Source of the DNA: Falsiroseomonas algicola
Lineage (GTDB): Bacteria > Pseudomonadota > Alphaproteobacteria > Acetobacterales > Acetobacteraceae
NCBI RefSeq assembly: GCF_011040385.1
Contig: NZ_JAAIKB010000016.1
Coordinates: 1 to 64,000 of the forward strand
Direction: 5' to 3'
DNA length: 64,000 nucleotides
Position numbers and translations under genes: made by a program. The notes under the pieces are model-generated. The model was not told the DNA's origin and did not search any database. It saw only the letters and a list, made by a program, of their open reading frames with translations. Numbering within the stretch: position 1 is the first letter of the stretch; each line of letters opens with the position of its first letter. Shown piece by piece: positions 8,178 to 17,498 of this stretch.

Positions 8178-8928
8178 CGTTCTCAAGCGCCTCGGCCTCG
8201 GCGTGCTGGACGCCGTGATGCCGCCGCATTGCCTGACCTGCGAGGAGGCCGTGGAGACGCAGGGCACGCTCTGCGCCGCCTGCTTCCGTGGCCTGCATCG
8301 CATCACCGCGCCGCTCTGCCTGCGCTGCGGCGTGCCCTTCCTGCATGCGGGGCAGGGGGGGCGCGACGGGCTCTGCCCCGGCTGCCTGGAACGCCCGCCC
8401 GCCTATGACACGGCCCGCGCCGCGCTGCGCTACGACAGCGCCAGCCAGCGGCTGGTGCTGCCCTTCAAGCATGCGGACCGGCCGGAACTCGCGGGGCCGC
8501 TCGCCGCCCATATGGCCCGCGCCGGCGCCGCGCTGCTGGCGCGCTGCGACCTGGTGGCGCCCGTGCCGCTGCATTGGCGGCGCCTGTTCAGCCGCCGCTA
8601 CAACCAGGCCGCCCTGCTGGCCCAGCGCCTGGCCCGCGCCGCGCATCGCCCCTGCATCCCGGACCTGCTGCGCCGCCGCCGCCCGACGCCGCCGCTCGGC
8701 GATCTCGGCGCCATGGCCCGCGCCGCGCTGGTGGCGGACGCCTTCACCATCCGCGCCCGCGCCATCCCCCGCCTGCGCGGCCGCCGCGTGCTGCTGGTGG
8801 ATGATGTGATGACCTCCGGCGCCACCGCCGATGCCTGCGCCCGCGCGCTGCTGGACGCCGGGGCCGCCGCCGTCGATGTCCTGGCCGCCGCCCGCGTCCC
8901 CGACCCCAGACTGCAACAGGAGGCTTGA
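8167..8928 (+). CDS. comF: ComF family phosphoribosyltransferase-like protein
   Basis: A 253-aa protein with an N-terminal zinc-ribbon-like region (CLTC, CAAC, CLRCG, CPGC) and a C-terminal type I phosphoribosyltransferase domain with the PRPP loop VLLVDDVMTSGAT. Related proteins act in DNA uptake or processing during transformation, but many bacteria carry it without known competence. I placed the start at GTG 8167, overlapping the rhodanese stop; the next in-frame ATG (MPPHCLTC) would remove the first helix. grxC and the DUF1178 gene follow on the same strand, a conserved alphaproteobacterial neighbourhood. Confidence 0.88.
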   Translation: MPGSVLKRLGLGVLDAVMPPHCLTCEEAVETQGTLCAACFRGLHRITAPLCLRCGVPFLHAGQGGRDGLCPGCLERPPAYDTARAALRYDSASQRLVLPFKHADRPELAGPLAAHMARAGAALLARCDLVAPVPLHWRRLFSRRYNQAALLAQRLARAAHRPCIPDLLRRRRPTPPLGDLGAMARAALVADAFTIRARAIPRLRGRRVLLVDDVMTSGATADACARALLDAGAAAVDVLAAARVPDPRLQQEA

Positions 8929-8959
8929 CCATCCCGCCGGGCGGGACGATCTCACTCCC

Positions 8960-9217
8960 ATGGCCAAGATCGAGATCTACGTCCAGGATTTCTGCCCCTA
9001 CTGCGCGCGCGCGGTCGGGCTGTTCCAGAAGAAGGGCGTGCCCTTCGAGGAAATCTACGCCCCCAACGGCTCCGACGCCCGCCGGGACGCCACCACCCGC
9101 TCCGGCGGCCGCACCACCGTGCCCCAGATCTTCATCGATGGCCGGCACATTGGCGGCTGCGACGACCTGATGGCGCTGGACCGCAAGGGCGGGCTCGATC
9201 CGCTGCTCGCCGCCTGA
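8960..9217 (+). CDS. grxC: Glutaredoxin 3
   Basis: An 85-aa dithiol glutaredoxin with the active site CPYC (residues ~12-15), the cis-proline segment TVPQIFIDG and the glutathione-binding GGCDDL. It reduces protein disulfides and mixed glutathione disulfides in the cytoplasm. The start at ATG 8960 gives the usual family length. It follows comF by 31 bases and precedes the DUF1178 gene. Confidence 0.95.
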   Translation: MAKIEIYVQDFCPYCARAVGLFQKKGVPFEEIYAPNGSDARRDATTRSGGRTTVPQIFIDGRHIGGCDDLMALDRKGGLDPLLAA

Positions 9218-9287
9218 ACCAGCGCCATCGGACGGCCAGAATGCCATGCCAGACCACGCCTGAAGCGGGCCACCGGGACACCAGGGG

Positions 9288-9797
9288 ATGATCCACTACC
9301 AGCTGCGCTGCCATGCCGGCCATGAATTCGATGGCTGGTTCCAGGACAGCACGGGCTTCGAGAAGCTGGCCAAGGCCGGGCTCGTGGAATGCACGCATTG
9401 CGGCAGCGTGAAGGTGGAGCGCGCCCTGATGGCGCCCGCCATCCGCAAGTCCCGCCGCAAGGCGCTTCCCGTGCCGGCGCCGCAGCCCGAGGGGGCGGAG
9501 GCGCCCGCCCAGGCCCCGCAGCCTCCGGCCCCCGTGCCTGTCGACAACCCCGAACGCGTCGCCGGCGGCCCCATCCCGGCCCAGCTCCTCGCCATGCTCC
9601 AGCGCCTGCGGGCGGAGGTCGAGAAATCCTGCGACTATGTCGGCCCCTCCTTCGCGGAGGAGGCCCGCAAGATCGCGAATGGAGAAGCCGAGGCGCGCGG
9701 CATCTATGGCGAAGCCTCCGATGCCGAGGCCGAGGCCCTGGCCGAGGAGGGCATCGACATCGCCCGCCTGCCCTGGGTGCCGCGCGCGGATGGCTGA
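9288..9797 (+). CDS. DUF1178 family protein
   Basis: A 169-aa protein with the family N-terminus MIHYQLRCHAGHEFDGWF and CTHCGS, a probable zinc-ribbon pair, then a Pro/Ala-rich linker and a conserved C-terminal block (CDYVGPSFAEEARKIANGEAE). The function is unknown; the family is nearly universal in alphaproteobacteria beside grxC. The carbon-nitrogen hydrolase gene often found between grxC and this gene is absent. A 7-bp hairpin (TCTCACG-ATCC-CGTGAGA, 9798-9815) lies immediately after the stop. Confidence 0.9.
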   Translation: MIHYQLRCHAGHEFDGWFQDSTGFEKLAKAGLVECTHCGSVKVERALMAPAIRKSRRKALPVPAPQPEGAEAPAQAPQPPAPVPVDNPERVAGGPIPAQLLAMLQRLRAEVEKSCDYVGPSFAEEARKIANGEAEARGIYGEASDAEAEALAEEGIDIARLPWVPRADG

Positions 9798-9934
9798 TAT
9801 CTCACGATCCCGTGAGAACTCAGTAACCGATTAAGTTCCGCGTTACGATACTTCCTTACACACCCCGACTGGTTCGCCCCCCGCGACGCCGATAACACGC
9901 GCGGCCCTGCCGCCAGTCGAGGAACCTGTCCCGC

Positions 9935-11653
9935 ATGAATGCCCCCGTCTCCGCGCCATCACGCCGCGGCAGCATCGCCGTCCGCCTGATGATCGGCTTC
10001 GGCCTTGTCCTCGGCCTGATCGCCGCGCTCGGCGTCGTCGCAACCAACCGCGTGAACCACATCAGCGACAGCCTCGCCACCATCAACGACGTGAACAGCG
10101 TGAAGCAGCGCTTCGCCATCAATTTCCGCGGCAGCGTGCATGACCGCGCCATCAGCCTGCGCGACGTCGTCCTGGTCACCGTGCCGGCCGAACGCGCCGC
10201 CGCGCTGGCGGAGATCACGCGGCTGGAGGAATTCTACGCCCGCAGCGCCGCGCCGCTCGACGCCATCATGGCCAGCGGCGCCGGCGTGACGCCGGACGAG
10301 CAGGCCATCCTCGCCTCCATCAAGGAGATCGAGGCCCGCACCATGCCGCTGATCCGCCAGGTGATCGAGGCGCAGGCGCGGGGCGACCAGGCGGCCGCGC
10401 ACCGGCTGCTGATGGAACAGGCGCGCCCCGCCTTCGTCGAATGGCTCGCCCGCATCAACCGCTTCATCGACCTGCAGGAATCGAAGAACCACGCCGTCGC
10501 CTCCGACGCGCGCGGCGTGGCGGAGGGCTTCCAGACCCTGATGATCGCCCTCGTCGCCGCCGGCCTGCTGATCGGCGCCGCCATCGCCGCCTGGTCGCTG
10601 CGCGCCGTGGCACCGCTGAAGCGCCTGGCGGAGGCCATGCTGCGCCTGTCGCGCGGTGACCTCGCGGTGGAAGTGCCCGGCGCCAACCGCGCCGATGAGG
10701 TCGGCGCCATGGCCAAGTCTGTCGCCATCTTCAAGACCAGCATGACGGAAAGCGCGCGCCTCGCCGCCGACCAGGAACGGCTGAAGGCGGAAGCGGCCGC
10801 CGAGCGCAGCCGCACGCTGCGCGCCCTGCTGGCCGACCTGGAGAGCAAGGTCGGCGGCACCGTGGCGCTGGTCGCCGGCCGCGCGGCGGAGCTGGAAGCC
10901 ACCGCCCGCGCCATGCGCGGCACGGCGGCCGAGACCAATGCGCGCGCCGACAGCGTGCACACCGCCGCGACCGAGGCCAGCAGCCGCGTCCGCGGCATGG
11001 CCGCCGCCGCCGAACAGCTCAGCGGATCGATCGGGGAGATCAGCCGCCAGGTCGCGCAATCCGCCCGCATCACCGGCGCGGCGGTGGAGGATGCGCGCCG
11101 CACCGACGCCACCGTGCAGGCGCTGGCCAGTGGCGCGCAGCGCATCGGCGACGTCGTCGGCCTCATCACCAGCATCGCCGGCCAGACCAACCTGCTGGCG
11201 CTGAACGCGACGATCGAGGCCGCCCGCGCGGGCGAGGCCGGCAAGGGCTTCGCCGTGGTGGCGTCGGAGGTAAAGTCGCTGGCCGGCCAGACCGCCAAGG
11301 CGACGGAGGAGATCGGCGCCCAGATCGGCACCATCCAGGCCGCGACCAAGGATGCCGTGACCGCCATCCAGGCCATCGCCGGCCGGATCGAGGAGGTGAG
11401 CCAGATCGCCACCCTGATCGCCGCGGCGGTGGAGGAACAGGGCGCCGCGACGCAGGAGATCGCGCGCAGCGTCCAGCAGACGGTGGAGGCGACGCAGCTC
11501 GTCGGCACCGACATCCAGGGCGTCACCCAGGCCGCCAATGACAGCGGCGCGGCCGCCGACCGCGTGCTCGGCGCCGCCGCCGACGTCTCCCGCCAGGCGG
11601 AGCGGCTGCAGCAGGAGGTGAAGGGCTTCGTCACCAGCGCCGCGGTGGCGTAA
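9935..11653 (+). CDS. Methyl-accepting chemotaxis protein
   Basis: A 572-aa transmembrane chemoreceptor. TM1 lies near 16-38 and TM2 near 200-222, flanking a ~160-residue periplasmic four-helix-bundle sensor. A HAMP domain follows ([29 protein letters not shown]...), then the cytoplasmic coiled coil with the signalling tip ([25 protein letters not shown]...). It would report an unknown ligand to CheA/CheW. No other chemotaxis gene is nearby, so it is an orphan receptor that may detect the substrate of the adjacent Bug receptor. Confidence 0.93.
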   Translation: MNAPVSAPSRRGSIAVRLMIGFGLVLGLIAALGVVATNRVNHISDSLATINDVNSVKQRFAINFRGSVHDRAISLRDVVLVTVPAERAAALAEITRLEEFYARSAAPLDAIMASGAGVTPDEQAILASIKEIEARTMPLIRQVIEAQARGDQAAAHRLLMEQARPAFVEWLARINRFIDLQESKNHAVASDARGVAEGFQTLMIALVAAGLLIGAAIAAWSLRAVAPLKRLAEAMLRLSRGDLAVEVPGANRADEVGAMAKSVAIFKTSMTESARLAADQERLKAEAAAERSRTLRALLADLESKVGGTVALVAGRAAELEATARAMRGTAAETNARADSVHTAATEASSRVRGMAAAAEQLSGSIGEISRQVAQSARITGAAVEDARRTDATVQALASGAQRIGDVVGLITSIAGQTNLLALNATIEAARAGEAGKGFAVVASEVKSLAGQTAKATEEIGAQIGTIQAATKDAVTAIQAIAGRIEEVSQIATLIAAAVEEQGAATQEIARSVQQTVEATQLVGTDIQGVTQAANDSGAAADRVLGAAADVSRQAERLQQEVKGFVTSAAVA

Positions 11654-11666
11654 CCCCGGCGCCTGA

Positions 11667-11696
11667 TTGACCGGTCGGTCAGCTTCGTCCTATTGC
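11667..11696 (+). promoter_or_regulatory. Probable promoter with short dyad upstream of the Bug receptor gene
   Basis: TTGACC (11667-11672) and TATTGC (11691-11696) are spaced 18 bases apart. A dyad TGACC-GGTC-GGTCA (11668-11681) covers the -35 box, a typical repressor position. The receptor ATG is 63 bases past the -10. Confidence 0.4.
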
Positions 11697-11758
11697 TGGG
11701 GGGCGGCAAGGCATGCCGCCCCATAAGCCGTCAGAGCGGCAGCATCGGAGGAAGCCCC

Positions 11759-12742
11759 ATGATCCCGCGCGCCCCCCTGGACGCCGCCCGCATCGGCCGC
11801 CGCCTGCTGCTGACGGCACCCCTGCTGGCCGCACCGGGCCTGGCCCGGGCGCAATCCGCGCGCACGCTGCGCATCGTCGTGCCCTTCGCGGCCGGCAGCG
11901 AGCCCGACATCCTCGGCCGCCGCCTGGCCCATGCCATGGCCCCGATCCTCGACCAGCCCGTGGTGGTGGACAACCGCATCGGCGGCAACACCGTCATCGC
12001 CGCCAGCCATGTCGCGCAGTCCCGCCCGGATGGGGAGACGCTGCTGCTCACCTCCTCCTCCACCTTCGCCACCCTGCCGAACCTGCACGCCAACCCGCCC
12101 GTGCGCCTCGACCAGTTCGAGGTGATGACCATGGCGATGCGCGCGCACATGGTGCTCTACACCTCCGCCGACGTGCCGGCCGCGACCATCCCGGAGCTGA
12201 TCGCCTGGGCGAATGCGCAGCCGGAGCCGATCCACTACGGCGCCAACCGCGGCGCCATCGGCCATCTCTGCGGGGAGAAGATGAAGCGCGTCACCGGCAT
12301 CCGGATGACCGACGTCTCCTTTCGCGGATCGCTGGTGCTGCAGCAGCTGATGCTGCGCGGCGACATCAAGCTCGCCTTCGATGGCGTGCCCGCGCATGCG
12401 GAGCTGGTGAATGCCGGGCGCCTCAAGGCCTTCGGCATCACCGCCGACCGCCCGGCGCCCATGCTGCCCAACGTGCGCCCGCTGGCCGAGCAGGGCTTCG
12501 GCGACATCGCGCTGTCCTACTGGTACGGCATCTTCGCGCCGAAGGGCACGCCGGGCGCCATCCTGGAACGCCAGATCGCCGCCATCCACCGCGCCCAGCG
12601 GGCGGAGGAGCTGCTGCGCCAGTTCAGCGCCCAGGGCGCGCAGCTCGAGGGCAACAGCCCCGCCGAGTTCCGTCGCATGATCGACGCCGAGCGCGAGAGT
12701 TGGGGCGAGATCATCCGCGCCATCGGCCTGACGCTGGACTGA
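11759..12742 (+). CDS. Bug/TctC family tripartite tricarboxylate transporter substrate-binding protein
   Basis: A 327-aa exported receptor with a signal peptide (RRLLLTAPLLAAPGLARAQ, preceded by Arg pairs that could allow Tat export). The family pattern follows: TLRIVVPFAAGSEPDILGRRLA, VVDNRIGGNTVIAASHVAQSRPDGETLLL and late EQGFGDIALSYWYGIFAPKGTP. Bug proteins bind small carboxylates or aromatics in the periplasm. No TctA/TctB membrane subunits are present, the common orphan situation in this lineage. The start at 11759 is preceded by GGAGGAAG. The lactonase gene 4 bases downstream suggests a shared sugar-acid or lactone substrate. Confidence 0.88.
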   Translation: MIPRAPLDAARIGRRLLLTAPLLAAPGLARAQSARTLRIVVPFAAGSEPDILGRRLAHAMAPILDQPVVVDNRIGGNTVIAASHVAQSRPDGETLLLTSSSTFATLPNLHANPPVRLDQFEVMTMAMRAHMVLYTSADVPAATIPELIAWANAQPEPIHYGANRGAIGHLCGEKMKRVTGIRMTDVSFRGSLVLQQLMLRGDIKLAFDGVPAHAELVNAGRLKAFGITADRPAPMLPNVRPLAEQGFGDIALSYWYGIFAPKGTPGAILERQIAAIHRAQRAEELLRQFSAQGAQLEGNSPAEFRRMIDAERESWGEIIRAIGLTLD

Positions 12743-12746
12743 CCCG

Positions 12747-13622
12747 GTGGTCATCCGCCGCATCGGCGCGACGAAGGACCGGCTGGGGGAGGGCCCGATC
12801 TGGGACGAGGCGACGCAGCGCCTCCTCTGGATCGACAGCCTGGCCGGCCTGGTCCATGAGCTCGATCCCGTCAGCGGCGACCGCCGCGACCATGTGGTGC
12901 CCGCGCCCATCGGCTCCCTCTCGCTGCGCCGCGAGGGCGGCGCGATCCTGGCGCTGGCGGATGGCTTCCACCGCCACGACTTCACGACCGGCGAGACGAC
13001 GCTGGTCGCGCCGCTCGGCCTCTCGAACCCGAATGTCCGGCTGAACGACGGCAAGACGGACCGCCAGGGCCGCTTCCTCGCCGGCACCATGCACCTCCAC
13101 CGGGCGGAGGAGGAGGCGCCGCTCGGCGGCCTCTACCGGCTGGACGGGGAGGGGCGCGCGACGCTGCTGGTGGAGGATATCGCGACCTCCAACGGCCCCT
13201 GCTTCAGCCCGGACGGCACGGTGCTCTACTTCGCCGACAGCACCCGCCAGGTGATCTGGGCCTTCGACTACGACACCGCGACCGGCACGCCCCGCAACCG
13301 CCGGATCTTCGCCGACCTCAAGCCGCACGCCACCGCGCCGGATGGCGCGACGGTGGATGCGGAGGGCCATGTCTGGTCCGTCCTCGTCCGCACTGCCAGG
13401 ATCGCCCGCTTCGACCCCGCGGGGCGGCTGGTGCGCGTGATCGATTTCCCGACCCGCTACCCCACCAGCCTCGCCTTCGGCGGCGCCGGGCTCGACGTGC
13501 TCTACGTCACCTCCATCTCCCGCAGCATCCGCTTCGAGGACCCGTCCCCCGATGCCGGCGGTCTCTTCGCGATCGAGGGGCTGGGCGTGCGCGGGATCGC
13601 GGAGCCGCGCTGCGCGTTGTGA
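12747..13622 (+). CDS. SMP-30/gluconolactonase family protein
   Basis: A 291-aa six-bladed beta-propeller. Metal-site residues of the family are visible in RLGEGPIWD (Glu), RLNDGKTDRQGRFLAGTM (Asn/Asp), SNGPCFSPDGTVLYFADS and APDGATVDAEGHVW. Such enzymes hydrolyse sugar lactones (gluconolactone, arabinolactone). It starts at GTG 12747, 4 bases after the Bug gene, so the two are probably co-transcribed for uptake and hydrolysis of a sugar lactone. The exact substrate is unknown. Confidence 0.88.
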   Translation: MVIRRIGATKDRLGEGPIWDEATQRLLWIDSLAGLVHELDPVSGDRRDHVVPAPIGSLSLRREGGAILALADGFHRHDFTTGETTLVAPLGLSNPNVRLNDGKTDRQGRFLAGTMHLHRAEEEAPLGGLYRLDGEGRATLLVEDIATSNGPCFSPDGTVLYFADSTRQVIWAFDYDTATGTPRNRRIFADLKPHATAPDGATVDAEGHVWSVLVRTARIARFDPAGRLVRVIDFPTRYPTSLAFGGAGLDVLYVTSISRSIRFEDPSPDAGGLFAIEGLGVRGIAEPRCAL

Positions 13623-13678
13623 GGGCGATGCCGCCCGGGGTAGGATGCGCCCCGGACGTCCCGCCGCGGAGCCCCCGC

Positions 13679-13936
13679 ATGACCATCACCCTCTCCCCCG
13701 ACCTGGTCGCCCTGATCGAGGAAAAGATCGCCAGCGGCCGCTTCCCCTCCGCCGAGGCGGTGGTGCGGGAGGCGCTGATCCAGCTGGACGCCGCGGAGGC
13801 GAGCCTGGCCGAGGATGACGAGGCCTGGCTGAAACAGGCCTATGAGGAGGGGATCGCCAGCGGCGAGCCCATCGAGGTCGATCTGGACAACCTCAGGGAC
13901 CATGTCCTGAACGGCGCGCCGCTTCGCCGCCTGTAG
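13679..13936 (+). CDS. parD: ParD-type antitoxin (ribbon-helix-helix)
   Basis: An 85-aa protein with an N-terminal RHH fold (MTITLSPDLVALIEEKIASGRFPSAEAVVREAL) and an acidic C-terminal tail that would wrap the toxin. The stop is 3 bases before parE, the usual type II toxin-antitoxin arrangement. RHH antitoxins normally repress their own operon. It sits between a lactonase gene and ubiG, where accessory DNA has entered a core gene order. Confidence 0.88.
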   Translation: MTITLSPDLVALIEEKIASGRFPSAEAVVREALIQLDAAEASLAEDDEAWLKQAYEEGIASGEPIEVDLDNLRDHVLNGAPLRRL

Positions 13937-13939
13937 CCG

Positions 13940-14236
13940 ATGCGCCTGCGCTTCCTGCCCGAAGCCATTGCCGACCTGGTGGCGGTGCGGGACCACGTGG
14001 CGACATACAGGCCGGACAGCGCCGGCCCCCTGGTCGATCGTCTGATCGATCGCGTCCGCCTTCTTGCCGAGCATCCGGAGGCCGGCGAGCGACTGCCCCG
14101 CCTCGGCCCCGGCATCCGCCGACTGACCGCAGCCCCCTACCTCATCCTCTACCGCATCGAGGCCGAGGAGGTGCGCATCGTCCGCATCCTGCACGGCGCC
14201 CGCCGCGTCACCCGCCGTCTCCTACCCCCCGGCTGA
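13940..14236 (+). CDS. parE: ParE/RelE-fold toxin
   Basis: A 98-aa type II toxin: MRLRFLPEAIADLVAVRDHVA, then LVDRLIDRVRLLAEHPEAGERLPRLGPGIRRLTAAPYLILYRIEAEEVRIVRILHGARR, the typical ParE pattern ending in a basic patch. ParE toxins inhibit DNA gyrase; the RelE-like alternative cannot be excluded by eye. The 3' end overlaps the convergent ubiG gene by 15 bases. Confidence 0.88.
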   Translation: MRLRFLPEAIADLVAVRDHVATYRPDSAGPLVDRLIDRVRLLAEHPEAGERLPRLGPGIRRLTAAPYLILYRIEAEEVRIVRILHGARRVTRRLLPPG

Positions 14237-14944
14237 CCGCGCCATGACCAGGTAGTTCACGCCGAGGTCCCGGCTCTCCCGCCACCCCCCGGTCAGCGGG
14301 TCCATCGTCATCCCCGCGATGTCGGCCACCTTCAGCCCCGCCCGCTTCAGCCCCGCGCCCAACTCCCCGGGGGTCACGAACATCCGCCAGTCATGGGTGC
14401 CGATCGGCAGCAGCCGCAGCAGGTATTCGGCGCCGAGCTTGGCCATCAGGAAGGACCGCGCCGTGCGGTTGAGCGTGGAGAGGAACACCGGCCCCGCCGC
14501 CACCCCCGCCAGGGCGGCATAGAAGCGTTCCCGCTCCTCCACATGCTCGATGACTTCCAGCGCCACCACCGCGTCGAAGCGCCGCCCCTCCGCAAGCAGG
14601 TCCTCCGGCCCGCCCTCCCGGTACTCGATCTCGAGCCCCCCCGCCGCCGCATGGGCCCGGGCGGCGGCCAGCGCATCGGCTGAACCGTCCACCCCCGTGA
14701 CCCGGGCGCCCATCTTCGCAAAGGCCTCCGACGCCAGCCCCGCCCCGCAGCCCACATCCAGCAGGGTCAGGCCCGAGAGGTCACGCCGCGTCCGCCCATG
14801 GGCCCGCGCCACCCGCTCCGCGATCCAGCCCGTCCTGAGCGGGTTCATCCGGTGCAGCGGCTTCATCGGCCCCGCCGGGTCCCACCAGCGATCCGCCAGC
14901 GCGCCGAATTTCCGGATTTCCGCCTCGACCGCCGTGCCCGCCAT
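14222..14944 (-). CDS. ubiG: 3-demethylubiquinone-9 3-O-methyltransferase
   Basis: A 240-aa SAM methyltransferase that performs both O-methylations of ubiquinone biosynthesis. Family landmarks are FGALADRWWDPAGPMKPLHRMNPLR, motif I LLDVGCGAGLASEAFAKMGARVTGVD, FDAVVALEVIEHV, and GTHDWRMFVTPGEL. The ATG at 14944 is chosen because homology starts there, behind GGGGGG; 14959 is an alternative. lysC lies divergently beyond it, as in many relatives. Confidence 0.94.
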   Translation of the reverse strand: MAGTAVEAEIRKFGALADRWWDPAGPMKPLHRMNPLRTGWIAERVARAHGRTRRDLSGLTLLDVGCGAGLASEAFAKMGARVTGVDGSADALAAARAHAAAGGLEIEYREGGPEDLLAEGRRFDAVVALEVIEHVEERERFYAALAGVAAGPVFLSTLNRTARSFLMAKLGAEYLLRLLPIGTHDWRMFVTPGELGAGLKRAGLKVADIAGMTMDPLTGGWRESRDLGVNYLVMARSAGG

Positions 14945-15095
14945 CGCCGAACCCCCCAATTGAACCCCTGGTTGCCCTGGCGAGGTTGCCCGCCGGCGCG
15001 CCCCCCGTTATCTGTCCGCCCCCCGGCGGGGCGCAACGGGTCCACCCCTCCCGATCCGCCTCCAGGACCCTTCAGAACGGCATCCCTGACCGACC

Positions 15096-16355
15096 ATGGC
15101 CCGCATCGTGATGAAGTTCGGCGGCACCTCCGTCGCCGATCTCGACCGCATCCGCAACGTCGCCAACCGCGTGAAGCGGGAAGTCGATGCCGGGAACGAA
15201 GTCGCCGTCGTCGTCTCCGCCATGGCCGGCGCCACGAACCAGCTGGTCAAATGGTGCCAGGACCTCTCGCCCCTGCATGACGCGCGGGAATACGACGTGG
15301 TGGTCGCGACCGGGGAGCAGGTGACCATCGGCCTGCTGGCCATCGCGCTGCAGACGATCGGCGTGGAGGCGCGGTCCTGGCAGGGCTGGCAGATCCCCAT
15401 CCTGACCGACCAGGCCCATGGCAAGGCCCGGGTCGAGAGCATCGACGGGTCCCTGCTGATCGAGCGCATGCAGGCCGGCCAGGTGCCCGTCATCGCCGGC
15501 TTCCAGGGCCTGGAGCCCGCGCGGAACCGCATCACCACGCTCGGCCGCGGCGGCTCCGACCTTTCCGCCGTCGCCATCGCCGCCGCCGTCAAGGCGGATC
15601 GGTGCGACATCTACACCGATGTGGACGGCGTCTATACGACGGACCCGCGCATCGTGCCCCGCGCCCGCAAGCTCGACCGCATTTCCTATGAGGAGATGCT
15701 GGAACTGGCCTCGGTGGGTGCCAAGGTGCTGCAGACGCGCTCCGTGGAACTGGCCATGAAGCAGCGCGTGCGGGTGCAGGTGCTCTCCAGCTTCGAGGAC
15801 AAGCCAGGCAGCCTGGTCGTTGACGAGGATGAAATCGTGGAACAGCCCATCGTGTCCGGCATCGCCTATTCCCGTGACGAGGCGAAGGTCACCCTCCGCC
15901 GCGTGCCGGACCGGCCCGGCGTCGCCGCCTCCGTCTTCGGCCCGCTCTCGGCCGCCAATGTGAACGTGGACATGATCGTCCAGAACATCGGCGCGGACGG
16001 CAGCACGGACATGACCTTCACGCTGGGCCGCACCGACCTGCCGCGCGCCCGCGACCTGCTGGAGAAGGAGAAGGCCAGCATCGGGTTCGAGGCGATGATC
16101 GCCGACCCCGATGTCGCCAAGATCAGCGTCGTCGGCATCGGCATGCGCACCCATGCCGGCGTCGCCTCCACCATGTTCCGCACGCTGTCGGAGAAGGGCA
16201 TCAACATCCAGGTAATCTCCACCAGCGAGATCAAGGTGAGCGTGCTGATCCCGGCCGACTACACCGAACTCGCGGTGCGCGCGCTGCACACCGCCTATGG
16301 GCTGGACGGGCCCGAGCCCGCCAGATCTACCCCCGAACGGCGCGGCGAGGGCTGA
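15096..16355 (+). CDS. lysC: Aspartate kinase
   Basis: A 419-aa enzyme catalysing the first step of lysine, threonine and methionine synthesis. The kinase domain begins [19 protein letters not shown] and includes [21 protein letters not shown] and the [15 protein letters not shown] nucleotide segment. Two C-terminal ACT domains (from ~265) carry [27 protein letters not shown] and [39 protein letters not shown], which mediate feedback inhibition. Length and motifs are normal. Confidence 0.97.
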   Translation: MARIVMKFGGTSVADLDRIRNVANRVKREVDAGNEVAVVVSAMAGATNQLVKWCQDLSPLHDAREYDVVVATGEQVTIGLLAIALQTIGVEARSWQGWQIPILTDQAHGKARVESIDGSLLIERMQAGQVPVIAGFQGLEPARNRITTLGRGGSDLSAVAIAAAVKADRCDIYTDVDGVYTTDPRIVPRARKLDRISYEEMLELASVGAKVLQTRSVELAMKQRVRVQVLSSFEDKPGSLVVDEDEIVEQPIVSGIAYSRDEAKVTLRRVPDRPGVAASVFGPLSAANVNVDMIVQNIGADGSTDMTFTLGRTDLPRARDLLEKEKASIGFEAMIADPDVAKISVVGIGMRTHAGVASTMFRTLSEKGINIQVISTSEIKVSVLIPADYTELAVRALHTAYGLDGPEPARSTPERRGEG

Positions 16356-16359
16356 TCCC

Positions 16360-17406
16360 ATGGATGCGCTCCCCCAGGCGACACCGCCCGCCGAGGCCTT
16401 CGCCCGCCTCGATGCCCTGATGGCCCGTGGCGCCGCCTTCTTCGGCACGCGCTACGCCATCATGGGCGGCGCCATGTCCTGGGTGAGCGAGCGCAACCTG
16501 GTGGCGGCGCTGTCGAATGCCGGCGCCTTCGGCGTCATCGCCTGCGGCGCGATGGAACCGGACCGCCTGGCCCAGGAGATCGCCGGGACGCAGGCACTTA
16601 CCGAAAAACCGTTCGGCGTGAACCTGATCACCATGCACCCCCGGCTGGACCAACTGGTCCAGACCTGCCTCGACCACAAGGTCGGCCACATCGTCTTCGC
16701 CGGCGGCATCCCGCCGGGCGCCGCCATCAAGGCGGCCAAGGATGGCGGCGCCAAGGTCGTCTGCTTCGCCCCCGCGCTGGCATTGGCGAAAAAGCTCATC
16801 CGCTCCGGCGCCGATGCGCTGGTGATCGAGGGGGCGGAAGCCGGCGGCCATATCGGCCCCGTCTCGCTGACCGTGCTGGCGCAGGAGATCCTGCCCTTCA
16901 TCCGGGAGGTCCCCGTCTTCGTGGCCGGCGGCATCGGGCGCGGCGAGGCGATCCTCTCCTACCTCGAGATGGGCGCCGCCGGCGCGCAGCTCGGCACCCG
17001 CTTCGTCTGCGCCACCGAATCGATCGCCCATCCCAACTTCAAGCGCGCCTTCATCCGCGGCGCCGCGCGGGATGCGCTGCCGACGGTGCAACTCGACGAA
17101 CGCTTCCCGGTCATCCCGGTGCGCGCCCTGCAGAACGAGGGCACGAAGCGCTTCCTGGAACACCAGGCCGCGACGATCCGCCGCTTCCTGGCCGGCGAGG
17201 TCGAGAAGGCTGCGGCCCAGCTCGACATCGAGCATTACTGGGCCGGCGCGCTGCGTCGCGCGGTGATCGATGGCGATGTGGAGAACGGCTCCCTCATGGC
17301 GGGACAAAGTGTCGGCATGGTCACGCGCGAACAACCCGCGGTCGAGATCGTGCAGGAACTCATCACACAGGCCGCCGCCGCCATCGCCGCGCGTCAGGCC
17401 GCCTGA
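16360..17406 (+). CDS. Nitronate monooxygenase family flavoprotein
   Basis: A 348-aa TIM-barrel FMN protein of the 2-nitropropane dioxygenase/FabK superfamily. Visible features are the N-terminal substrate strand YAIMGGAMSWVSERNLVAALSNAGAFGVIACGA, the GADALVIEGAEAGGHIG segment and the phosphate site VFVAGGIGRGEAILSYLEMGAAGAQLGTRF. It may detoxify alkyl nitronates; some members act as enoyl-ACP reductases. The start at ATG 16360 lies 4 bases after lysC, so it is probably in the same transcript. Confidence 0.85.
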   Translation: MDALPQATPPAEAFARLDALMARGAAFFGTRYAIMGGAMSWVSERNLVAALSNAGAFGVIACGAMEPDRLAQEIAGTQALTEKPFGVNLITMHPRLDQLVQTCLDHKVGHIVFAGGIPPGAAIKAAKDGGAKVVCFAPALALAKKLIRSGADALVIEGAEAGGHIGPVSLTVLAQEILPFIREVPVFVAGGIGRGEAILSYLEMGAAGAQLGTRFVCATESIAHPNFKRAFIRGAARDALPTVQLDERFPVIPVRALQNEGTKRFLEHQAATIRRFLAGEVEKAAAQLDIEHYWAGALRRAVIDGDVENGSLMAGQSVGMVTREQPAVEIVQELITQAAAAIAARQAA

Positions 17407-17498
17407 TCGTCCCGCCTTCCTGACACTGCGATGACGCGGCCGCTTCGCCGCGTGATTCGGTTTGCGGCCTCGCCAGCCGCGCGCTAGGTGTCCATGCC

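Noticed and set aside
5772-8306. An 844-codon open frame on the minus strand
   Set aside because: It is antisense to the thiol dioxygenase and rhodanese genes and shows no domain pattern.
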